Shown: positions 52,116 through 63,100, counted from the stretch's first letter. The stretch is DNA of 64,000 bases from RGIG4034 sp045576455 (GCA_045576455.1 JAZNGM010000026.1:62001-126000), one strand, 5' to 3'. Program-made: numbers and translations. Notes: a model not told the origin generated them from the letters alone.

Positions 52116-54392
52116 ATGGGAGTTGTTACTATTAAGGAAGGCACCGTTATCGCCAATCCTGACCGTGGGGTAGGTCAGATTTTCATTATTACCGGCGGAA
52201 GCGTTAATGCCTTGTATCGAAATGAATTATGTCTTCTTGAAAAAGGCGATGTTATAGGGCTTGTGGATCTCATTAACGGATACTACACCCACACCTATAC
52301 TGCGGCATCCGAAGTTTCCCTTATTGTCTACACTTGCCGTAATTTCAGGGAGCTTATCAGCATTATAGATTCCAATCCCGATATGGGCGGACTTTTGGCC
52401 ACTTCCATGACAAGAAGCATGTGCCGGATGATTGATAATTTTATTATGATGCGGTATAACACGGATAATCTTGTCCGCTACATTAATGAAAGTTATTCCG
52501 AATATAAAGCACTTTGCCTCAATCATTCCGTATCTGCCAAGGCACTCCCCGAAGAACAACTTGCAAACCTTAAGGAAATTGATGATATTAAATCCTGGTT
52601 GGTAGATTATTATGAATCCATTAACAAGTTTTCTCCCGCACTCTCCCGCCAGCTTTTTGTAGAAAATAAAGAATTCGTCACCGGATTCATTATGAAAACT
52701 GCCACCGATATTAAGGACATTCTTATCAAAACGGATTATCTGGATGATTATCAGTCTGAACTGGCAACCATTCTTCTTAACGAAAATCATTTGGATTTAT
52801 TTGACCTATATGCCAATCTCATTTGTAAGCTTACCAAGAGCCATGTAGATACCATGTCAATAAGCGCTACCATTGGTAAGCTGATGATTCAGATGGAAGG
52901 CCGCTCCACGATTAACCAGACCTTATATCAATCAAGAATTCAGGAATACCGTTCCTGGCTTGCCGAAGCAGAACAAACCGCAACACAAAACGAAGATGCA
53001 GGTTTTACCGGTTCCTCAAGCATTGTGGCCGACGTATCACATTCGCTTGATACCATACTTAAGTATTCCGATTGTCCCGGCGAAACTGCCGATGCTTTCC
53101 GTCAGGCAATTTATGAATATAAAGATATTGTAGACAAAACTGCCAACACGGATTTCTTAAACAGACTCAGGAAGAAAATTACTTCCCTGTTTTATGAAAT
53201 CTATACATGCGCATTTCAGATGAGTCTTTCGGATCCAAAAATCCCTACCGTGCTTAAGATGTTTTTCCTGTTTGGATATGTGGACGAAGATCTTGCCGGA
53301 CCGGAAGCTACCGCATATTTATATGAAACCGCAGAGACCTTCTGTGGCGATAAGCAAAAAGGGGTTTATACGTTTTATGAATGGCTGCGTGCTGTTTATG
53401 ACGGAGAAAAAGAACCTTCCCGTAATGAATTTGACAACGACTTTACCCAGTATGTACATGACCTGAAAGTCAACAATAAAATTGATGCGGAAACCGAAAT
53501 CAAGATGTTAAAAGACAAGGCCCAGCGTGTCATGTTTGAATTACAGAACATGTTCCCTGTCGTTAACAAGATTACTTTCGGACGTGTCTTGACATACTGT
53601 CCTGTTTTTTCAGAGCACAACCTGTTCAAAACTGCGGAAAGCTCATTAGTCACGCCGGAAAATATATACAAAGAACTGCGTAACATTATTGATATTGATT
53701 ACTCTGTTTTCTATCGCGAAACCATATTTACGGACCCTGAAAACGGCGTTCCGAAAGAAAACATTAAGGTGGAAATACTTCCTGATATCATCCTTATGCC
53801 TAACGTTGGTATGCGTGGCGTTATGTGGCAGGAAATTGAAGGAAAACGCAGAACTACTCCTTCACGTATGATGATACCTATTTTATATCAGGAAGATTTA
53901 TCCTCCCTCATCATCCGCCTTGCCGGAGAATTCCGTTGGGAAATGTGTAAGCGTGTACAAGGCGGCCGTTGGAACGATGTAAGCGATGCTTCATTAACCA
54001 GTGAATATTTTGATTACATACAGTTTTACCGCAAGAACAGCGAGCTTTCACCGGATGTTAAGGAAAAAATCAAAATTACCCTTCAAAAAACAAAAGGAAA
54101 TTATCGCGAGGCGTTTGTACGCGACTACATTTCATGGGTAACTTTGGAATCCAAAGGTTCTCCTGTCCTTAACAAATTAACGCGACGCATCCTGTTTACC
54201 TACTGTCCGTTTGCAAGAGACCTACGTACAACACTCAGAACCAATCCGCTCTATAAGGATTATCTGGACCGCTACGATATCAAAAACGCACAGCATCTGC
54301 ATCATCTTGACAACGTATACTTAAAGATTACCAATGCCGGGAAAAAAGTTCCCCGCGAGCTTGAACAGCACAGGAAGCTTATGGAAAGATAG
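52116..54392 (+). CDS. Large cytosolic protein with cNMP-binding-like N-terminus
   Basis: 758 residues; AGGAGG 8 bases before the ATG. Residues 1-95 form a double-stranded beta-helix like cNMP-binding domains (VGQIFIITGGSVNALYRNEL, LEKGDVIGLVDLI), but the phosphate-binding R-x-A motif is absent. The rest is mostly helical with no signal peptide or membrane segment and ends in a basic tail (ELEQHRKLMER). The C-terminal half has 'VGMRGVMWQEIEGKRRTT' and 'RILFTYCPFARDLR'. It is a single-gene transcript with its own promoter and terminator. Not recognised; possibly a Lachnospiraceae-specific regulator or scaffold. Confidence 0.75.
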   Translation: MGVVTIKEGTVIANPDRGVGQIFIITGGSVNALYRNELCLLEKGDVIGLVDLINGYYTHTYTAASEVSLIVYTCRNFRELISIIDSNPDMGGLLATSMTRSMCRMIDNFIMMRYNTDNLVRYINESYSEYKALCLNHSVSAKALPEEQLANLKEIDDIKSWLVDYYESINKFSPALSRQLFVENKEFVTGFIMKTATDIKDILIKTDYLDDYQSELATILLNENHLDLFDLYANLICKLTKSHVDTMSISATIGKLMIQMEGRSTINQTLYQSRIQEYRSWLAEAEQTATQNEDAGFTGSSSIVADVSHSLDTILKYSDCPGETADAFRQAIYEYKDIVDKTANTDFLNRLRKKITSLFYEIYTCAFQMSLSDPKIPTVLKMFFLFGYVDEDLAGPEATAYLYETAETFCGDKQKGVYTFYEWLRAVYDGEKEPSRNEFDNDFTQYVHDLKVNNKIDAETEIKMLKDKAQRVMFELQNMFPVVNKITFGRVLTYCPVFSEHNLFKTAESSLVTPENIYKELRNIIDIDYSVFYRETIFTDPENGVPKENIKVEILPDIILMPNVGMRGVMWQEIEGKRRTTPSRMMIPILYQEDLSSLIIRLAGEFRWEMCKRVQGGRWNDVSDASLTSEYFDYIQFYRKNSELSPDVKEKIKITLQKTKGNYREAFVRDYISWVTLESKGSPVLNKLTRRILFTYCPFARDLRTTLRTNPLYKDYLDRYDIKNAQHLHHLDNVYLKITNAGKKVPRELEQHRKLMER

Positions 54393-54426
54393 TTTTATCG
54401 GCATTTTCCTATTAAATTAAATATAT

Positions 54427-54475
54427 AAAGACCACAGGTTATCATAAAACGATTGCCCTGTGGTCTTTATTTTAC
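54427..54475 (+). terminator. Terminator after cNMP-fold gene
   Basis: Stem AAAGACCACAGG / CCTGTGGTCTTT with an 18-base loop, followed by ATTTT. Confidence 0.85.
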
Positions 54476-54506
54476 GGCCAAATAACTAACTATCTATCTG
54501 GCGCAC

Positions 54507-57305
54507 CTATTCTAATCCGCTCTTTAATTCCTTAATAATATCAGTCACCTTATCAAATTCAAAATCATCAAGCTGATTCTTGATTTCTTTAAGTTTTTCT
54601 TTGCCATTTCCGGGAAGCTCATACTGAATTAATTCATCTACTAGATTCATTGCCTCAAACTGCTCCATGGTATCCACATAAGTTTCAATTTCATTAAGAT
54701 AACGTATTATTTCTTCATTGGAAACCTCACCCTTACTAGAATTAGCATTATCCGTTCTGTTTATGTATCCTGCCTTTTCAAGTACAGGTCCCATGTTTTC
54801 AATGAGTTTTTCATACATGTCTATCAACAGACGTAAAGAAGACGTAAAATCCTCCGCTTTACTCTGTTTACAGATTTCTTCTACCTCTTTTGCCTTCTTG
54901 GACAAATCGTCCGCACCGATTCCCAGCGCCAATCCTTTTAACGCATGGGCATCATATACGCATTTGGACATATCTTTATTATCTGAATAGGACTTAAATC
55001 TTGCGATTTGTTGTCCCGCATCATCAAAAAAGTAAGAAAGCGTTTTTAAATAATGGTCAACATCATTACCGTACAAATCTAATGCCTTTACTACATCAAG
55101 CCCTTCAATTTTTACCGTTTTTGCATCCCCCATCCCGTTTTCAGATACTTTCTCCACACATTTATCCGGAACAAATTTTCTAAGCACGCCTTCCAACGCA
55201 GTCAAGGTAAACGGCTTTGGAACAAAATCAACAAATCCTTCTTTTAATAACATTTCTTTTGTGCCGCCAACAACATTGGCAGTAAATGCTACAATCGGCA
55301 TATGTTGGTATCTTCCGTTGTCCATGGACCAAACTCTCTTTGCCGTTTCAATTCCATCCATATCCGGCATCATCTGATCCATAAAAACAAGCTCATAAGT
55401 ATTGGAAGCAACTTTTGCAACGCACTCTCTTCCGCCACTTGCCATAGAAATATCAATATCAAATAATTTAAACAATCGCTGTGCTATCCTTAAGTTAGTA
55501 GGATTATCATCTACCACCAGTATCCTTGCCCCCGGAAAAGCGGCAACCACACGCCCTTCATCCTCTGCAATGCTTTCATTATAGGCTCCTGATTCCGTAG
55601 CATCCACAATACCCTGAGGCACCGTAAAATAAAAGGTACTTCCGACACCAAATTCGCTTGTTACACCTATATTTCCCTGCATGGCATCTACAAGGCGTTT
55701 ACTTATGGCAAGTCCCAATCCGGTTCCTTCAATGGAACGGTTTTCAATCAGGTCTGCTCTTTCAAAACTTTCAAAAAGTGTATCAATGTTTTCCGCCTTT
55801 ATTCCCCGTCCGGTATCGGTTACCTCAAAGGTAAGCATCGCCTTATTGTCTTCCTGTGTCCACTTGAGTTTTAAAACAATGCTTCCTTTATCCGTATACT
55901 TAATCGCATTGCCTACCAGGTTCACCAAAATCTGCCTTAAATACAATTCACATCCGTCAAGCATTTTGGGAACTGATTTATCCATTTGAACGGAAAAATC
56001 AAGCGGTTTATCCTTTATACGTTCACAAGCGGTATCTTCTATTCCGTGTAGCAATTGTTTTACACTATAAGGTGCCGTCACCATTTCAACGTCACCCGAC
56101 TCAAGCTTAATAAAATCAAGAATGTCATTCATGATGGAAAGCAAAGATTCTCCGGAGCTTCTGATCTTGCTTGCACTTTCCCTGACACTTTCCTTAATAC
56201 CCTCATGCATAATAATCTCTGTCATACCCAAGATGGTATTCATCGGCGTACGGAGTTCATGGGACATATTAGCAAGGAATAAAGATTTCGCACGGTTTGC
56301 CGATTCCGCCTGGTTTTTAAGTTCCAGAAGTTCCTGTGTGGTATCATGTTCTTCTGTTTTATCAAACAGCCATATGTTATATCCTTTCAATGTTTTTCTG
56401 TCATAAAAAGGATTCACATTAATATAGTACCACTGTCCTTCCAATCTGCAGTTCATTTTATCATATTCAAGCAGACGGTTAATAATACTCAAATGTTTTG
56501 TCTTTTCCTTTAATCCCGACAAAATATGACGTGCCCGTGCATTCGCATACAACACGCGCTTATTGCCATCGATTACAATATATGCTTCCGTAATTCCCTG
56601 CAAAATATCATCCTTGGCCATCTGCATAGAGTCAAAAATCCTGTATTTGAAAACAAGAATGAGTACATAAACACACATACCGGATAATATGTACGGTGTA
56701 ATGTCCATCCCTGCTGTAACCCCTGAATATAAAATCACTCCGGCAACAAAGACAAATACGGCACTTAAACCAAGAAGTACAATAGCTTTTCCTTCTTTAG
56801 TCCTGTTTGTCTTATAAAAACGGATTGTAAAGACAATCTGCAACACTTCCAGCACAGACATATATATAGCCGGCAAACTATAGAGCGGCGTCCTTGTATA
56901 TACAAGATGCGGAAGTACCTCTTCTTCACAATACCTGATATCTTTAAGAAAGACAGGATATCTGTCACTCAAATGCATACATACAAAAAATACAACACAT
57001 ATCAGGAATAATCCCAACCTTACATAACCGGGAACTTTAATTTCACAACACTGGCATATAAACAAAAACAACATGGATACAATGGCAAGATTTGCCATAA
57101 ACTGAAGCTGTGCCGCAACCCATGCCTGCTCCTGATTTACAGACGTATATTCAAAATAGTAAGAAAGCTGGCTTATCAGCAAAGATATGGTAAACATAAG
57201 AAGCACTCTTCCTATGTATGACGGTTTTTCCCTAAATACTAATACCACCGAAACTAATGATATTACAACACCGACTATTAACATAAAAACCATAAGTTGT
57301 ACCAT
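54507..57305 (-). CDS. Hybrid sensor histidine kinase (7TM, PAS-like, REC, HPt)
   Basis: 932 residues; GGAG before the ATG. N-terminal seven-helix sensor (about 1-225), a PAS-like domain (about 230-320), HisKA (HELRTPMNTILGM, His about 349), HATPase (GTGLGLAISKRL), REC (VFMDQMMPDMDG, Asp about 643) and HPt (DAHALKGLALGIG, His about 787). The last 80 residues are an acidic helical tail, as in its two paralogues here. Four phased TGTGCA repeats lie 30-65 bases upstream of its start. Confidence 0.92.
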   Translation of the reverse strand: MVQLMVFMLIVGVVISLVSVVLVFREKPSYIGRVLLMFTISLLISQLSYYFEYTSVNQEQAWVAAQLQFMANLAIVSMLFLFICQCCEIKVPGYVRLGLFLICVVFFVCMHLSDRYPVFLKDIRYCEEEVLPHLVYTRTPLYSLPAIYMSVLEVLQIVFTIRFYKTNRTKEGKAIVLLGLSAVFVFVAGVILYSGVTAGMDITPYILSGMCVYVLILVFKYRIFDSMQMAKDDILQGITEAYIVIDGNKRVLYANARARHILSGLKEKTKHLSIINRLLEYDKMNCRLEGQWYYINVNPFYDRKTLKGYNIWLFDKTEEHDTTQELLELKNQAESANRAKSLFLANMSHELRTPMNTILGMTEIIMHEGIKESVRESASKIRSSGESLLSIMNDILDFIKLESGDVEMVTAPYSVKQLLHGIEDTACERIKDKPLDFSVQMDKSVPKMLDGCELYLRQILVNLVGNAIKYTDKGSIVLKLKWTQEDNKAMLTFEVTDTGRGIKAENIDTLFESFERADLIENRSIEGTGLGLAISKRLVDAMQGNIGVTSEFGVGSTFYFTVPQGIVDATESGAYNESIAEDEGRVVAAFPGARILVVDDNPTNLRIAQRLFKLFDIDISMASGGRECVAKVASNTYELVFMDQMMPDMDGIETAKRVWSMDNGRYQHMPIVAFTANVVGGTKEMLLKEGFVDFVPKPFTLTALEGVLRKFVPDKCVEKVSENGMGDAKTVKIEGLDVVKALDLYGNDVDHYLKTLSYFFDDAGQQIARFKSYSDNKDMSKCVYDAHALKGLALGIGADDLSKKAKEVEEICKQSKAEDFTSSLRLLIDMYEKLIENMGPVLEKAGYINRTDNANSSKGEVSNEEIIRYLNEIETYVDTMEQFEAMNLVDELIQYELPGNGKEKLKEIKNQLDDFEFDKVTDIIKELKSGLE

Positions 57306-57334
57306 AACTCTTCTCCATTATCTCAAAGTATTTT

Positions 57335-57370
57335 TGTGCAAACATGTGCAAATATGTGCATTTTTGTGCA
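57335..57370 (-). repeat. Four TGTGCA repeats at exact 10-bp spacing
   Basis: TGTGCA occurs at 57335, 57345, 57355 and 57365, each 10 bases apart, in the 5' region of the kinase gene. Just beyond lies TGCTCAAA ... TTTGAGCA (about 57377-57410). The rest of the 291-base gap is AT-rich with no gene seen. Confidence 0.6.
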
Positions 57371-57540
57371 TTTTCTGCTCAAATATGAGTTTTTTCTTCA
57401 CTTTGAGCAATATCATTTTAAAACAGCGCAATATTTTTATAGACCTTATTTCCCATATGCACTAATATAATAAATGACTTAGCTAACTACTAAGTCTGCT
57501 AATTAGCAATTCCGGAAGAATTCCCCTTTTACACAAACAG

Positions 57541-57574
57541 AAACCGTGGTAGCGCCCGCTGCCACGGTTTTTGT
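57541..57574. terminator. Terminator between kinase and HAD-CPBP genes
   Basis: Stem AAACCGTGG / CCACGGTTT with inner AGCG / CGCT pairing. The T tail is stronger on the plus strand (TTTTTGTTT), but it lies 23 bases after the minus-strand HAD-CPBP stop and probably serves that gene. Confidence 0.65.
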
Positions 57575-57596
57575 TTGCGCTAATAACATCATTTTA

Positions 57597-59168
57597 TCAA
57601 ACTATGCTTTTATTATTTTTCGTTAACAAATGGAAATATACAAAAACTAAAACAGTCAGTACGGAAAATACAACTGTACTTGCCGTCATGGAAAGCATCT
57701 TCGACAGCATTTCATTTTTCGTGAGAAGAAAAACCGTAATATTTGCAGCGGCATGAAATAACACCGGTGCAACAAAACTTTTTGTTCTTTCATACGTAAA
57801 TGCCAGTAACAGTCCCATTATCGTTCCATAAATCCCCTGTACGAGATTAAGATGGTAAAAGCCAAATAAAAACGAAGTAACTAACAGTGCTGCTATCTTA
57901 GAATAGTATCGTTTCATACGGTTATATAAAATACCCCTGAAAATGGCTTCCTCCGCCAATGGGGATATAATACCATATAAAATCAATCCTAACCATATCG
58001 GCACACTGTATTGTGCTGCTGCCGTATCCGTATAAGTCTTTGACTCCTCTGCCAAATTTAAATGGCCCATAATAAGATTAAATGCTACACAAGAGGTTAT
58101 GGCAAGTAATACCGCCGGACAAATCAACTGCCACTTATTTTTTATATTCCCGGCTTCTTCCTTAAGCCATAAATTCCTTATTCCGCCAAGCTTAATACTT
58201 ATCGGCTCACCATTCCAATATACCTCAGATAAAAACTGTCTTCTGACAAAAAATAATCCAAACAACATGCCAATACCATTCACGGTAACCACTATAATCT
58301 TTTCATGCATAAGAATATAGAAAATGGCATCCACACTCATCATACCGCCTACTGCATCTATAATACGGAGTGACAAAAATATAAACACCGAAGAAAGCAG
58401 GTAATACAAAAATACCGGCAACAATAATCCCCAGATTTTTTCAACAGGCGTTAGCGTGCATGGTTTCACAGGCGGCTTTTTAACGGTAGGTTTCTTATTC
58501 CCTTCATCCTTCTTTTTTAACAAAAGCTTTTCGAGCTCTTTTACCGAACTTACAATATAATCTGCACCGGCATCTTCAAGCTCATTTTCCTGCGCATATC
58601 CGTAGCGGACGCCCACACTTGTCATGGAAAAAGCCTTAGCTCCCTCTACATCAAACTTCCTGTCTCCAACCATTACAATGTTTGAAGTATCCGGTTTTTC
58701 ACTTCCCGTCAGTTGTTTTAAGGCTTCCGTAATAACTTCCTCTTTTTTGACTCTCGTTCCGTCAAGCTCACTTCCCATTACAACGTCAAAATATTTATCA
58801 AGAGAAAAATACTTTAAGATTTTGTTCACAAAAAAGGTAGGCTTACTGGATGCAACAGCAAGATGCTTTCCTTCTTCCTTAAGCTTTGCAAGAAGCTTAT
58901 CTATTCCCGGATACACTTCATTTTCATACAAACCTTTTTCCGAAAAACGTTCCCTATACACTTCTACCGCCTTTAACGCCTCTTCCTCCGTCATGGAGTA
59001 AAAGTTCATAAAGCTTTCCTTAAGCGGCGGACCGATAAACGGCTCCAGTAAGGACAAATTATTTTCGGTAATCCCAAAACTTTTTAAAGCATGCTGTACC
59101 GATTTTGTAATACCTTCCTTCGGGTCTGTTAAAGTCCCGTCCAAATCAAATAATATATACTTATACAT
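57597..59168 (-). CDS. HAD phosphatase fused to CPBP intramembrane protease
   Basis: 523 residues from the ATG after AGGAATGG. Residues 1-215 are a HAD hydrolase of the phosphoglycolate phosphatase/PpaX type: ILFDLDGTLTDP, AVASSKP, VMVGDRKFDVEGA. A Lys/Pro-rich linker (KKPTVKKPPVKP) joins a C-terminal membrane part of about six to eight helices with the CPBP (Abi/Rce1) motifs EEAIFRGILYNRM and FGFYHLNLVQGIYG. The two halves are usually separate proteins. The CPBP catalytic Glu-Glu and His residues are present, so both parts could be active. Confidence 0.9.
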   Translation of the reverse strand: MYKYILFDLDGTLTDPKEGITKSVQHALKSFGITENNLSLLEPFIGPPLKESFMNFYSMTEEEALKAVEVYRERFSEKGLYENEVYPGIDKLLAKLKEEGKHLAVASSKPTFFVNKILKYFSLDKYFDVVMGSELDGTRVKKEEVITEALKQLTGSEKPDTSNIVMVGDRKFDVEGAKAFSMTSVGVRYGYAQENELEDAGADYIVSSVKELEKLLLKKKDEGNKKPTVKKPPVKPCTLTPVEKIWGLLLPVFLYYLLSSVFIFLSLRIIDAVGGMMSVDAIFYILMHEKIIVVTVNGIGMLFGLFFVRRQFLSEVYWNGEPISIKLGGIRNLWLKEEAGNIKNKWQLICPAVLLAITSCVAFNLIMGHLNLAEESKTYTDTAAAQYSVPIWLGLILYGIISPLAEEAIFRGILYNRMKRYYSKIAALLVTSFLFGFYHLNLVQGIYGTIMGLLLAFTYERTKSFVAPVLFHAAANITVFLLTKNEMLSKMLSMTASTVVFSVLTVLVFVYFHLLTKNNKSIV

Positions 59169-59276
59169 TTTACCATTCCTAAATTTTTCAAAAAATATAT
59201 TGACATCATCCCATGAATGATTTATAACATAATACAACAAACGGGTTCCTTTTGTACAGAAGAAATCCGAAATAAA

Positions 59277-59368
59277 TATTGCGCTAGGGGAGCTTTTTGC
59301 TGAGATTGAGCCTTATGGTTCTAACCCTCACTACTTGACCCGGGTAATACCGGCGTAAGGAAGCAATT
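59277..59368 (+). promoter_or_regulatory. TPP riboswitch (THI element)
   Basis: Conserved TPP aptamer segments in order: GGGGAGC, GCTGAGATTGAG, ACCC, and the THI box TTGACCCGGGTAATACCGGC followed by GTAAGGAAG. It lies upstream of thiT on the same strand. Confidence 0.94.
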
Positions 59369-59421
59369 CATCGAATGCAACATTCAGTATACCTTCACTT
59401 TGTGCATTCCTTGAATATGGT

Positions 59422-59457
59422 AGCCCCCTCTTTGCATCAGACCAAGGAGGTTTTTTT
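59422..59457 (+). promoter_or_regulatory. Expression platform hairpin of TPP riboswitch
   Basis: CCCCCTCTTT can pair with AAGGAGG, the thiT ribosome binding site, and T7 follows, so it may block translation or act as a terminator. A competing upstream stem GAATGCA / TGCATTC (59373-59409) is present. Confidence 0.55.
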
Positions 59458-60147
59458 ATGTCAAAATTTTTATCTTTTTTTATGAGTTATGATTCTGAAG
59501 GTGGTTCATACTCACTCACATCAGCAGGAATGTGCGCACTCGCCGTCCTGATTCTTATTGCCATGCTCGTAGCAGCATTCATTGCCAACACCAAACAGAA
59601 AGGCGTACGTTTTTCCGCAAAGGTCCTTGCTTTTTCAGGCGTTGCCATTGCACTTGCGTACATAACCTCGTTTATTAAATACGAGCTTCCTTTCGGCGGT
59701 TCCATTACTCTTTTTTCCATGCTGTTTATATGCCTTATCGGCTACTGGTATGGGGTAAAGGTCGGCTTTATTACCGCTTTTGCATTTAGTGTCCTGCAAT
59801 TCATGCAGTCCGGCAGCACCTATTTTTTGTCACCGTTCCAAATTTGCTGCGATTACATTTTTGCCTTCACGGCACTGGGTATCGCCGGTTTCTTCAAGGA
59901 TAAGAAAAACGGTCTTCTTACAGGATACATCATATCCATTATTACAAGAGGTATCTTCAGCACCATAGCAGGATACGTCTACTGGATGAGCTATATGCCG
60001 GAAAGCTTCCCGAAATCCATTTCCTTCCTGTATCCGCTCGTTTATAACTACACTTATATTCTGGTAGAGGGTATTGCTACCATCATCGTAATATCTCTTC
60101 CTCCGGTGAAAAAAGCACTTATGAATATTAAAAAAATAGCAGAATAA
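59458..60147 (+). CDS. thiT: Thiamine ECF transporter S component ThiT
   Basis: 229 residues; AAGGAGG before the ATG. About six transmembrane helices with ThiT features: 'ITSFIKYELPFGGSITLFSM', 'GYWYGVKVGFITAF' and 'YWMSYMPESF'. It binds thiamine with high affinity and works with the shared ECF energising module, which is not in the window. The N-terminal 35 residues are an extra segment with one more helix. Controlled by the TPP riboswitch upstream. Confidence 0.93.
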   Translation: MSKFLSFFMSYDSEGGSYSLTSAGMCALAVLILIAMLVAAFIANTKQKGVRFSAKVLAFSGVAIALAYITSFIKYELPFGGSITLFSMLFICLIGYWYGVKVGFITAFAFSVLQFMQSGSTYFLSPFQICCDYIFAFTALGIAGFFKDKKNGLLTGYIISIITRGIFSTIAGYVYWMSYMPESFPKSISFLYPLVYNYTYILVEGIATIIVISLPPVKKALMNIKKIAE

Positions 60148-60165
60148 AAAAGCGCAAACCAAGCA

Positions 60166-60197
60166 GAAAGAGATAGGCTTATAAGCTTATCTCTTTC
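60166..60197. terminator. Convergent hairpin between thiT and addA
   Basis: GAAAGAGATA / TATCTCTTTC with an inner GCTTATAAGC palindrome. It includes the addA stop codon. T tails are weak on both strands, so terminator function is uncertain. Confidence 0.4.
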
Positions 60198-63100
60198 ATT
60201 AAATGTAAGGAATATATTATTTTTTCTTTTACCTTTTTTCCGGTAAGCTGTTCAAGTGCTTTTGCATAATAATCCAGTTGCGCCTGATAACGCTTAACAA
60301 GCTCTTCTTCATTATCTACACGGTCCGTTTTGTAATCTGCCAGCACGAGGGCATCATTTTCTTCGAAATAGACGTCTATAATACCTTGTATTAACAGCAT
60401 TTCTTCTTTCGGAAAAGCTTTATTAACTTCATCGGCAGGAATTCCCATAACAAAAGGCTGCTCGAGATACAATTTCTTGGCATGCGATGCCAGCTTCATA
60501 CGTCCTGCAAGATTACTGCACGCAAATTCAAACAGTTTCTTCCAATTAACAAGTGTTTTATAGCTTTCATCTATCTCTTTACGCTCAATCATTTCATCAA
60601 TCTGTTTTACGACGGCACCTACGCTATCGGCTTTATCCAGATTGAGAAGTTCTAACACCCTATGGTACGCTGTTCCGCGTTTTGTACCGCTAACTTCCTC
60701 TTTTTCTTCAATGAAACTCGGAATATACTCTGAAGCTTCTTCTTCACTAAATACAAATTGCGTAATTCCTTCATCCTCTTCCATATACGTTTCCATCGCC
60801 GCCATTTTGAGTTCGGAAACCGTTGTTTTGGTATACAGATTCTCTAAATCAGTGTGCGGATATTGTAATGTAAGGCGTTCCTGTAAGCTTGCATACAATT
60901 CTTGGTCCAACCAATGATTATTGTTTTTGTCATCAATAATATTCCCAAGGCGTTCTTTTATCAGCTGTTTCGAAATATCCCTCGTCATCAGTTCCGTTTC
61001 TGTTTCTTGCCGGCTTGTAACCGACAGTTTAATCGTATCCTCTTCACCCATACCGAGAAGCAACATATCCATGTAACTTTTGCATCCGGATAACTTCAAA
61101 TAATCAATACAATCACTTTTTTCTTTGAGCATTTCTTCGACTTTATAAGCGGCACCGGTTATTATAAGCTTTTCTTTGGCCCGGGTCATGGCTACATATA
61201 AAAGACGTAACTCTTCACCAATAACATCTAAAACACCCTTTATCTCCATCATGTTCCTATACAAGCTGTCGGTGTATACTCTATTATCCACATCGATCAC
61301 CTTGGTCGAAATCCCCATATCGATGTCCATAAGTACAGGCTTATAATCATCCTGAAAATTTAATTTTTTTCCGGTTCCTGCAAGAAAGCAAACCGGGAAT
61401 TCCAGTCCCTTTGATTTATGAATGGTATACATACTGACAACATCGGCACTTTCATCCGACACGTTGGCTTCGCCGTAATCCACTTCGTACTTCACAAGTT
61501 GCTCAATATACCTTACAAAATGGAACAACCCACGGTAACTGGTTGCACCATATGCTATTGCTTTTTCAAGCAGCATATTAACATTTGCCCTCTTTTGCGT
61601 GCCCCCGGGAACGGCAGATAACATTTCCATATAATGGGTTTCCCTAAAAAGGGTAAGCAGTAATTCATGAATCGGCATATATACAGCCATTTCCCGATAG
61701 CGTGTGATAAACGCAATAAATTGTCTGCACTTATCATCCGTTTTTGCATATTCATTTAAAGAAGTATATAAATGTATATTTTTATCTTGTCTTAAAAGGG
61801 CAATTTCGTTATCGGAAAAATCCCCGAATACCGATTTCATAACACCAAATAGCGGAATATCCTGGTAAGGATTATTAAGTACTTTGAGGAAATTCAAAAC
61901 AGCCTGTACTTCGCCTGCCGTAAAATATCCTGTCTTTGAAGGCATATAAAGCGGAATATTCTCTTTTTCAAAAACGTTTTTAAAAATCTCCTCATAGCCA
62001 CTGGTTGCACGAAGCAATATGGCAATGTCTTTATAGGAAGCCATACGCATTGAACCGTCTTTTCCGGTAACCGGAAGTCTTCCGACAATTTCATGTATAC
62101 GCTTGGCAATGTACATTGCTTCGGCTTCTATGCCATCATCCTTACTTTTCTTTCCGGTTTCAATAATCGTGTACTCCGTTTTATATACATCATCATCCTT
62201 AGAACTCTCCGCATAGGAAGCCCCGTAATAAAGATAGGCATCTTCGGAATAATCAATATTTCCCAGTTCCTTACACATAATACGTTTAAATACCGTATTA
62301 ACACTATCTACTACTTCCCGCCGGCTTCTGAAGTTCATGGACAACTCTATTTTCTGTTTCCGGCTTTCCTCTTTTGAATACGTATCATACTTTTCCATAA
62401 AAATTTCAGGCCGGGCTAAACGGAATTTATATATACTCTGCTTTACATCGCCTACCATAAACCGGTTATCGTTACCGGCAGGTTCGCCCGAAACCGCCCA
62501 CAGTAAATATTCCTGGACCAGATTACTGTCCTGGTACTCATCGATAAGTATTTCGTGGAAATGATTGCTGTATTCCTTTGCCGTTTCCGTCGGCACGTAT
62601 CTTCCGTCTTCATTTTTTAACAGAATTTGTAATGCAAAATGCTCTACATCATTAAAATCTACAACTTTACGCATTCTCTTTTTTTGACTAAACACTTCCT
62701 CAAACTTTAAGGTAAGTGCAACCAGGGTTTTAGAAAGCCGTCCGCTGATTTCCATATCCGCAAGCATACGCTCCGGTTCGTCAAAAAAGAATTTCTTCTG
62801 TATTTTGCCAAGTGATTCCTTTACTTCATTCCTTATATTAAGAACACGCTCTTTGAGCTCTAAAAGGCAATTATTTGCACGGGTAATTCTTTCAAAAGAA
62901 ATATTCCCTATTTCTTTTGCCATATGAACATAGTCCTTGCACGCGCAAATACGCTTAAGCATTTCATATTCTTCGCTTAATTGCGCAATATATGCATCCG
63001 GTCCTGACGGCATACGGCTTATTGAAATTGCCTCCTCATACTGAGACAACATCGCTTCAAGCATTAACCTTAAATGTTTCATTCCCTGCTTCATAAAAGG

